Below, piece after piece: positions 57,915-64,000 of a stretch of 64,000 nt of DNA. The DNA is from JBCFAY01 sp038562375 (lineage in GTDB: Bacteria; Bacillota; Clostridia; Christensenellales; CAG-138): contig JBCFAY010000011.1 in NCBI GenBank assembly GCA_038562375.1, positions 1 through 64,000 on the forward strand, given 5' to 3'. Position 1 is the stretch's first letter. Each line of letters starts with the position of its first letter. Position numbers and translations under genes: made by a program. Under the pieces are notes generated by a model. That model was not told where the DNA came from and did not search any database. It saw nothing but the letters and a program-made list of their open reading frames with translations.

Positions 57915-58715
57915 ATGAACAAACGGATGAAACTAGCTCTCGTTGCCATCGTGGCGGTACTGGTCATTGCCGTGGGGGTGTCCAGCTTTACGGTTGTGCA
58001 GGCCGGCCACACGGGTGTGCTGGTGACGATGGGGGCCGTCAGCGACAACATGCTGGCGGAGGGCGTCCATGTGGTCGCGCCGTTTTTCCAGAACGTGATT
58101 CAGATCGATAACCGGACAAAAAAGGTTGAGGTATCCGGCAGCGCGGCATCCAAAGACCTGCAGACCGTAACCTGCGACGTGGCGGTGAACTACCGCGTGC
58201 TCAACAGCTCGTCGGCAAGCCTGTATAAAAACGTGGGCGTCGACTATGAGTCCATTATCATCGCGCCTGCGGTGCAGGAAAGCATCAAGGCCATCACGGC
58301 CCAGTTTACCGCGGAAGAACTCATCACGAAGCGTCAGGAGGTCGGCGACAGGATTAAGACGTCGCTGCAAAACAAGATCAATTCGTATGGCCTGAACGTG
58401 GAGATCTTCAATATCGTGAACTTCAACTTCTCCGAGGAGTTCAACGCCGCGGTGGAAGCCAAGCAGACTGCGGAACAGCAGGCGCTGAAAGCCCAACAGG
58501 ATCTCGCCAGGATACAGGTGGAGGCACAGCAGAAAATAGCGCAGGCGCAGGCCGAGGCCGAGAGCATCAAGTTGATCCAGGAGACGCTCGCGATGGCGCC
58601 CGAGTACATCGAATACATCAAGTGGAGCAAATGGGACGGCAAGCTGCCGGCATTCATGGGCGACACCGGCGGCATCATGATCGACGCAAGCAGTATTGCG
58701 GGAAGCACCGACTAA
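57915..58715 (+). CDS. SPFH/Band 7 (prohibitin-like) membrane protein
   Basis: 266 aa. N-terminal TM helix (LALVAIVAVLVIAVGVSSFT), SPFH domain (HTGVLVTMGAVSDNMLAEGV, SKDLQTVTCDVAVNYRVLNS, GVDYESIIIAPAVQESIKAI) and a helical C-terminus rich in Gln/Ala (about 170-235). Acts as a membrane-microdomain scaffold or quality-control factor with proteases. Short GGAGA site. Confidence 0.92.
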   Translation: MNKRMKLALVAIVAVLVIAVGVSSFTVVQAGHTGVLVTMGAVSDNMLAEGVHVVAPFFQNVIQIDNRTKKVEVSGSAASKDLQTVTCDVAVNYRVLNSSSASLYKNVGVDYESIIIAPAVQESIKAITAQFTAEELITKRQEVGDRIKTSLQNKINSYGLNVEIFNIVNFNFSEEFNAAVEAKQTAEQQALKAQQDLARIQVEAQQKIAQAQAEAESIKLIQETLAMAPEYIEYIKWSKWDGKLPAFMGDTGGIMIDASSIAGSTD

Positions 58716-58789
58716 CCTCTCGCCCGCTTTGCGGGCAAAGAACGGCGGCAAACCCCCAAATAATGCGACGGGAATTTTCAGGCATTGCG

Positions 58790-58813
58790 AAAGGACGGCG
58801 AAAGCCGTCCTTT
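58790..58813 (+). terminator. Terminator after the SPFH gene
   Basis: Perfect 10-bp stem AAAGGACGGC / GCCGTCCTTT with GAAA loop; the arm itself supplies the T run. A second hairpin CGGACGCC / GGCGTCCG (58865-58888) precedes the convergent ene-reductase end. Confidence 0.75.
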
Positions 58814-58899
58814 ATGGTTCGTTCTTTGATCAAATGCCGTTCTTTTACAGTTCATGCTTTAATTCGGACGCCGGGTCTTCGGCGTCCGCGCCGCGTTTG

Positions 58900-59931
58900 T
58901 TATTTCCTCGCTTCGAACGCCTCTTTGTAATAGGACGGCCACGGATATTCCATCCCGTACTCGCGGGCGGCGTTAAGCACCCAATGCGGGTTGCGGAAAA
59001 GTTCGCGTCCCATCGCCACAAGATCCGCGCTGCCGCCGCAGAGGATTTCCTCCACCATATGCACGTCGGTGATGAGGCCGACGGTGATTACGGGCATGCC
59101 GCACTCCTCGCGGATCTTTCGCGCCAGGGGTACCTGATAGCCCGGGTAAGGTTTGATCGGAGCCATGGCGATACCGCCGCTGGACACGTCGATCACGTCG
59201 ACGTATTGCTTGATGAGCTCGACAATTCGCACCATATCCTCCGGCGTATTGCCCTCGTCCAGATAATCCTTGGCGGATACGCGGACGAGGAGGGGCTTCT
59301 CCTCCGGCCAAACGTCCTTCACGGCGCGCAGCACCTCCAGCAGGAACCGGCAGCGGTTCTCGATGCTCCCGCCGTACTCGTCCGTCCGTTTATTGGTCAG
59401 GGGCGAGAGGAATTCGCTGATCAGGTAGCCGTGCGCGCCGTGCAGCTCCAGAGCGTCAAACCCGGCGCTCGCAGCGCGGGCCGCGGCGGCGCGGAACAGG
59501 CCGACCGCTTCGCTGATTTCGTCCTTTGAGATTTCCCTAGGGGTCTGATACTCGCCGCTGAAGGCGATCGGCGAGGGCGCATGGATAAAGGGCTCGCTCG
59601 CCGCGCATTTTCTGCCCGCGTGGTTGAGCTGGATCGCCATCTTCGCGCCGCGGCTCCGGCAGGCATCGACGATCGAGCGGAGCCCCTCCACCTGTCCATC
59701 GTCCCACAGGCCCAGGCAGCGATCGGAGATCCTGCCCCTCGGGGTAACGGCGGTGGCCTCCATGATGATCAGCCCCACGCCCCCCGCCGCGCGCGAAACA
59801 TAATGGACGAAATGTACGTCGTTAGATTTGCCGTCCGTTCCGGCGCTGTAAAGATCCATCGGCGGAAGCACGATGCGGTTTCTGATCTCCATCTGTTTGA
59901 CTTTAAAGGGTGTGAATAGCTGCAATTGCAT
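58900..59931 (-). CDS. YqjM-like old yellow enzyme (NADH:flavin oxidoreductase)
   Basis: 343 aa, AAGGAG upstream. FMN-binding TIM barrel: LFTPFKVKQMEIRNRIVLPP, AAGGVGLIIMEATAVTPRGR, IQLNHAGRKC, the catalytic HGAHGYLISEFLSPLTNKRT (His in HGAH), FDALELHGAHGY, and FMN phosphate site CGGSADLVAMGRELFRNPHW. Reduces enones or unsaturated lipid/drug substrates with NAD(P)H. Confidence 0.95.
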   Translation of the reverse strand: MQLQLFTPFKVKQMEIRNRIVLPPMDLYSAGTDGKSNDVHFVHYVSRAAGGVGLIIMEATAVTPRGRISDRCLGLWDDGQVEGLRSIVDACRSRGAKMAIQLNHAGRKCAASEPFIHAPSPIAFSGEYQTPREISKDEISEAVGLFRAAAARAASAGFDALELHGAHGYLISEFLSPLTNKRTDEYGGSIENRCRFLLEVLRAVKDVWPEEKPLLVRVSAKDYLDEGNTPEDMVRIVELIKQYVDVIDVSSGGIAMAPIKPYPGYQVPLARKIREECGMPVITVGLITDVHMVEEILCGGSADLVAMGRELFRNPHWVLNAAREYGMEYPWPSYYKEAFEARK

Positions 59932-60362
59932 GGGACGATCTCCTTTTAAAGAAGTTTTATAATGAATTCGTCCTGAACACCTCGGAATCCTTTATGGCTT
60001 GCACATTCTTCCATAAAATTTTTAAAAATAATCTCGAAGCCGATTACATTAGGATTCGCGCTACCGGTTTGCGCTATACACGGGCCTTTAAAGGCAAAGA
60101 AAAATTCATCCCCTTTCAGCCGCCCAAAACGGATGCTTTCAGCCGTATTCGCCTGTAAAACAGGGAATCCGCAGGGATTTTTGAGGCAGGCGTCTTGGGT
60201 TTGTCATGCCTGTTTCGCATCGATTCCCATTCACGTCATGAAAAAGAAAACATACCTTGCTATTGTATGGTCGAATCGGATGATATTGCTTCGAACAATC
60301 ATGACGGTCAAAAGTTGAATCTGGGCACATTAAAAATCAATAAAGAGCGGCAGGTGAATTCG
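59932..60362. other. Intergenic region before the M28 peptidase
   Basis: 431 bases without a convincing gene. A longer frame (from 60195) continues into the M28 gene, but its first 56 codons have no ribosome binding site. Confidence 0.5.
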
Positions 60363-61799
60363 ATGCGAAACGGCAAGGAAACGCTAACATATATTACCAA
60401 CCAAATCCGCTCTGTATGCAAAGAGTTTAAAAACAGATGCGGCGGCTCGCCGTCCGAGCGCGCGTGCCAGAAGCATTTTTTTCGCGAGCTTGCAAAGTAT
60501 GCGGATACGGTCCGAGAGGAGATGTTTTCCTTTCATCCCAAAGCGTTCATGGGATGGATCATCCCCTGCGGCATACTGAATGTGCTCGCCGTAGCGCTGT
60601 ATTGGCTCAGGGCGTTCAGCGCGAGCATTTTGATCCCCATCGCAGGCTCTGCGTTCGTCACGCTTTCCCTTTTGACATTCGTATTCGAATTCTTTCTTTA
60701 TCGGCGATTTACGGATGCTTTTTACCCCAAAGGCACCTCCGTCAACGTATACGCCTCGCGCAAGCCGCGCGGCGAGGTGCGCCGCCGCATCATATTCGGC
60801 GGTCATGCCGACGCTGCCTACGAGATGACCTATTGCCTCCAGAACAACGTAAAAAGGATGTACGCCGTGTTCTACGGCTCGGTCGCGGGCGTGATCTACG
60901 TGTTGCTTCTTAACGCCGCGACGCTCATAGCGACGCTCGCGCTCGGCCCGGTCCCGCTCTCGGGCATCCCGGCAGCCCTTGGAATTGCCGCCGCCGGATT
61001 CGTGCCGTTTTTTATCGCGTCGATGTTCTTTATCAATTGGAGCAGGGTCGTCGACGGCGCGAACGACAACCTCACGGGCTGCCTTGTGTCCCTGAGCGTG
61101 CTCAGGGAGATGTTCATCACCGGCGAGAGGCTCGAGCACACCGAGGTCTGCTGCCTGATCACCGGCTGTGAGGAGGAGGGGCTGCGCGGCGCGGCCGCCT
61201 TCGCCGAAGCGAATAAAGCGGAGCTGCGCGGCGTAGAGACCATTTTTATCGCGGTGGAGACGCTCCGGGAAACCGGACAGCTCAAGGTCTATACCCGCGG
61301 CATCAACGGCACGCAGAAGAACAGCGAGGACGCGGGAAAGCTTCTTCAGCAGGCAGGCAGGCGGCGCGGGATCCATCTTCCCATCGCCGGTTGGTATCCC
61401 GGCGCTACGGACGCCGAGGCGTTCTCCCGCGAGGGCATCGCCTCCTGCGGCCTCTGCGGCGTTGATCATATTCCAAAGACCTATTACCACACGCGCCACG
61501 ACAACCCCGATAACATGGACGAAGGCTGCATCAGGGCCTCCCTCGAAATCTGCCTCGAAACTGCCCGGCTTTACGATAAGCTCGGCGGGCTCATCGCCGC
61601 CGAAGGGCAAAGGCGCGTCGGCCAGGCTGCGGAAGCGGCCCGCGGCGAAGACCGCCGCAGGCGCGCCGTGGCCATGCGCGTCAAAGCAGCGGGAATGGCG
61701 ATCGACAGAATCTGTTCAAATGCGGATGTTCCGAAGACTCGCCCGACCGGCGTGCGCAGGAATCACCGGACGGCTTTGGCGTATTCGCCTCGTCCGTGA
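60363..61799 (+). CDS. Membrane-embedded M28 family zinc peptidase
   Basis: 478 aa from ATG 60363 (AGG eight bases upstream). M28 zinc ligands: H148 in GGHADAAYE, bridging Asp in DGANDNLTG (about 231-239), CEEEGLRGAAAF (E270, E271), and His in YHTRHDNPDNMDEG near 385. Between the N-terminal part and the active site, and again after the first metal ligand, are four TM helices (about 61-82, 88-112, 165-192, 202-225), so the enzyme is membrane bound. C-terminal basic tail. Aminopeptidase-type activity inferred. Confidence 0.85.
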   Translation: MRNGKETLTYITNQIRSVCKEFKNRCGGSPSERACQKHFFRELAKYADTVREEMFSFHPKAFMGWIIPCGILNVLAVALYWLRAFSASILIPIAGSAFVTLSLLTFVFEFFLYRRFTDAFYPKGTSVNVYASRKPRGEVRRRIIFGGHADAAYEMTYCLQNNVKRMYAVFYGSVAGVIYVLLLNAATLIATLALGPVPLSGIPAALGIAAAGFVPFFIASMFFINWSRVVDGANDNLTGCLVSLSVLREMFITGERLEHTEVCCLITGCEEEGLRGAAAFAEANKAELRGVETIFIAVETLRETGQLKVYTRGINGTQKNSEDAGKLLQQAGRRRGIHLPIAGWYPGATDAEAFSREGIASCGLCGVDHIPKTYYHTRHDNPDNMDEGCIRASLEICLETARLYDKLGGLIAAEGQRRVGQAAEAARGEDRRRRAVAMRVKAAGMAIDRICSNADVPKTRPTGVRRNHRTALAYSPRP

Positions 61800-62323
61800 A
61801 CCGACGGTAAAAGATTATGCAATATTCCTTCCTCGCGCCAACGCATTCGACGCCGTTCAGGCGGCGACATTGATCGACTCCATTTCGCAAAACAATTGAG
61901 CTCCGTAAGGGATAAGCGGCCACAACAGCCGCTTTTTTTTTTCGCGCATACGCTTTGAATTTAAAATGGAGAACCCGATCGTAAGACGCGGCGTTATTCT
62001 GGAACCGCCTGCCGCCGCGGCGTTACGGATTTCCCCGTCGTCAACATAAAGAAATTCCCGGACTCCGTCAGGAGCAATGTAGCCAACATATCCATTCGCC
62101 AAGGATTCACATCAAGCACCCTTCATCTTAGAGCTTTATTCCCTGTTGAATCGAACTGCGGCCGCCGGGATGCCCTCAAAGCACGCAGCGCCGCTGCTTT
62201 CACGGCACGATTCCCTCTATCGTTTAGCGATCCGGACCGGCCTATCTTCCATTGTGTGCGCATATTGTAGTATCGCAGGCGCGCACAGGGCGCCCGCGCC
62301 GCAAACCTTAGGAGGGAAATCCG
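61800..62323. other. Intergenic region with degraded coding fragment
   Basis: 524 bases. Contains the terminator of the M28 gene. On minus (62102-61990) ANGYVGYIAPDGVREF resembles the C-terminus of hydrolases such as neutral ceramidase-type proteins, but the frame is not a complete gene; it may be a relic. The upstream bases of the C45 gene hold AGGAGGG before the ATG. Confidence 0.4.
61914..61942 (+). terminator. Strong intrinsic terminator
   Basis: Stem AAGCGGC / GCCGCTT with a seven-base loop and nine or more T. Ends the M28 transcript. Confidence 0.88.
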
Positions 62324-64000
62324 ATGAGAGCCAATCAGGAGATCGAGCGGCGGCTTGCGAGGCTGCGTGAAGCGTTTGCAAAGGACGGATTCAACATCAG
62401 GCGGATCTATGTCACAGAAGGGAAAAGGATCGGCATCGCGGCGCAGCATAGAACGGCAAAAAACTACGATACCGGTCAAAAAAAAGCCTGCTATTACCTC
62501 GAAGGCACCCCTTACGAGCGCGGCTATCTGCTCGGGCTGCTCGCGGAGCCGGAGGTCCAGGACATGGCGGTAAAGTTTACCGACAACGTCATCTTCGACT
62601 TCATCGGCCTTGAGTTTTTAAACCGCTATCCCAAGCTTCAAAAGCTGGTCGTCTCGCTGCTCTACGAGCTCTCCGAGAACACCTGGCTCTCCATGCCCCA
62701 GCATGTGCACGAAGAGGCGAACGGCGTTTTCGACGGGTGCAAGAAAAGCAACCCGCGCACCGGGGTGACCAAGCAGCGCCTGGCCGTGATGAACGTCGGG
62801 TTCGACGCGCTGTGCGCGATGGCCTACACCGGCAGTTTTCTCGGGGAAAAAGTGCCTGATCTCCCGGCGGAGGCCGTACGGCTCACCATGATGTGCAATG
62901 CGTTCTCCGCGTTCGGTCCCGCCGCCCCGGGGGAACATTTCTTCGCGCGGGATTTCATGTTCGCTACCGGCGGCGTATTCCAGAACCATCTCGCGCACAT
63001 CCTCCACCTGCCGATCGGCGCGGATCAGGAAGCGCTCTACCCGCATGTGAGCGTGACCGCGCCGGGCATCATCGGCAGCATCAGCGTCATGAACACGCGC
63101 GGCATCGCGGCCGGGATCAACATGTCCCCCGCCGCGAACTGCGATCCCTCGGCGGTCGGCATGAATTCGCTGCTTCTGCTGCGCGAATGCATCATGCGCG
63201 GCGGCAGCGCGGCGGAGGCTTCGCGGATCATCATCAACACAAAACGCGGCGTTGCCTGGAACTACGCGCTCTCGGACGGAACCAACGATACGGCGTGCAC
63301 CGTGGAGGCGGGCGCTTCGTGGCCGAACGTCGACTTCCTGAGCTACCCTCAGAAAGCGATGCTTCCTCTGCTGCCGGACGAAACGTTCCTGAAGCGCAAT
63401 ATGTTCGCGCCGTTGATAAACGGCGGCTCGGTGCGCTGGTACGGAGCCGAGTTCCCCGAGACCTACTTCCCGTTCAATCCGCCGCTGTGGCAGTTTTACA
63501 GGCTCGAATACGAGACTCTCGTCCGCCTGCATCCGGACGCGTTCGCGCCCGAGGGATTCATCAACCGCACGCCCAAGGAAAAGAACTGCCCGTCCAACTT
63601 TTACTTCGCGCCGGAGCGGCCCATTTTGGGCGCGTTCATCACCGGCAATCACTTTTTGCTGCCACACATGCGGCTGTGCGCGATGGACCCGTGGACCGCG
63701 CTCATCACCCGGGGCAACGTCAACGATATTCAGTGGCGCTACGACGAACTCAATCACCAGCTCCGGCAGGAAATAAAGCAGAAGGGCTTCATCGGCCGCG
63801 AGGCGGCGAAGCGCATTGCGGAATTCCTCGCGCCCTATGGGAATTTCCCGGAATATTACAAGGATAATCCCAAGAGCCGCGACAGGAAGCAGACGCGGAT
63901 CGAGGGCTGCGTATCCCTGTTCGATCTCAAACGCTGCATCGTCGAAAGCCACTACGGCTACTATTCCGACGATTGGGTAAAAACGACGCTGCCCGCCTAC
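62324..64000 (+). CDS. C45-type acyltransferase/hydrolase (partial, runs off right edge)
   Basis: 559 codons in the window from ATG 62324 (AGGAGGG, 7-8 bases upstream), open at the edge. The family signature YYLEGTPYERGYLLGLLAEP at 58-77, the candidate N-terminal nucleophile Cys191 in MMCNAFSAFGP, GINMSPAANCDPSAVGMNSL and NTKRGVAWNY match Ntn-hydrolases of the peptidase C45 / acyl-CoA:6-APA acyltransferase-like family, which are processed by self-cleavage before Cys. The substrate may be acyl amides or bile-acid or peptidoglycan amides; not known. Confidence 0.8.
   Translation, partial: MRANQEIERRLARLREAFAKDGFNIRRIYVTEGKRIGIAAQHRTAKNYDTGQKKACYYLEGTPYERGYLLGLLAEPEVQDMAVKFTDNVIFDFIGLEFLNRYPKLQKLVVSLLYELSENTWLSMPQHVHEEANGVFDGCKKSNPRTGVTKQRLAVMNVGFDALCAMAYTGSFLGEKVPDLPAEAVRLTMMCNAFSAFGPAAPGEHFFARDFMFATGGVFQNHLAHILHLPIGADQEALYPHVSVTAPGIIGSISVMNTRGIAAGINMSPAANCDPSAVGMNSLLLLRECIMRGGSAAEASRIIINTKRGVAWNYALSDGTNDTACTVEAGASWPNVDFLSYPQKAMLPLLPDETFLKRNMFAPLINGGSVRWYGAEFPETYFPFNPPLWQFYRLEYETLVRLHPDAFAPEGFINRTPKEKNCPSNFYFAPERPILGAFITGNHFLLPHMRLCAMDPWTALITRGNVNDIQWRYDELNHQLRQEIKQKGFIGREAAKRIAEFLAPYGNFPEYYKDNPKSRDRKQTRIEGCVSLFDLKRCIVESHYGYYSDDWVKTTLPAY

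Noticed and set aside
62618..63952. Minus-strand frame of 444 codons opposite the C45-type gene
   Set aside because: Antisense shadow; the plus strand carries the conserved C45 signature and a strong ribosome binding site.
1..64000. CRISPR array or insertion sequence
   Set aside because: No regularly spaced identical repeats of 25-40 bases and no transposase gene were seen in the window.

Overview
The window looks like a piece of a GC-rich Bacillota (Clostridia-type) chromosome carrying the right-hand part of an integrated temperate phage. The host assignment rests on AGGAGG ribosome binding sites, near-consensus TTGACA/TATAAT promoters, short-form HisG with HisZ, a WalRK-like two-component system, a LytR-CpsA-Psr protein, GerMN lipoproteins and a CBO0543-family protein. 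No species can be named from the sequence alone.

Positions 1 to about 32.1 kb are prophage, almost all on the minus strand. Read in transcription order (right to left) it has: a lysogeny switch at 28.9-30.0 kb (S24-type CI repressor on plus, Cro-like protein on minus, with palindromic operators and strong divergent promoters); a run of very small early genes; a replication and recombination module (SNF2-like helicase, a family B DNA polymerase fused in frame to an ERF annealing protein, two VRR-NUC nucleases, a YqaJ nuclease, an ssDNA-binding-like protein and a D5-type primase-helicase followed by a 12-copy GTCCCGAA repeat cluster that may be the replication origin); a second block of small genes including Lar-like and DUF551 proteins; a sigma-like late regulator; then HNH, terminase, portal, ClpP-type protease, HK97-fold capsid, head-tail joining proteins, tail tube, a G/GT frameshifting chaperone pair, tape measure and distal tail proteins. 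The tail module carries a lipoprotein gene with its own promoter and terminator (a moron). The tyrosine integrase and a HIRAN cargo gene lie at the right end, and the phage is integrated at tRNA-Cys, the last gene of a five-tRNA operon (Val-Asp-Phe-Gly-Cys). The left end of the phage (rest of tail, lysis, left att site) is outside the window.

From 32.7 to 37.8 kb is a histidine operon hisZ-G-D-B-A-IE with a consensus promoter but no hisH or hisF. From 38 to 44 kb come a Tim44-like membrane protein, two half-size TauE/SafE exporter subunits, a GNAT-like protein, a MATE exporter with a long structured leader, a CBO0543-family membrane protein and a noncoding block with four large hairpins. From 44.2 to 52.2 kb is an envelope cluster: LCP ligase, two GerMN lipoproteins, sensor kinase and response regulator in one operon direction, and a DacF-like carboxypeptidase divergent from it.

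From 52.4 kb to the end are a DeoR-type repressor, an orphan solute-binding lipoprotein, a DeoC/FbaB-type aldolase and a zinc alcohol dehydrogenase (probably one sugar-catabolic group), a small lipoprotein whose start seems frameshifted, an SPFH protein, a YqjM-like ene-reductase, a membrane-embedded M28 peptidase and the first 559 codons of a C45-type acyltransferase/hydrolase that runs off the window.
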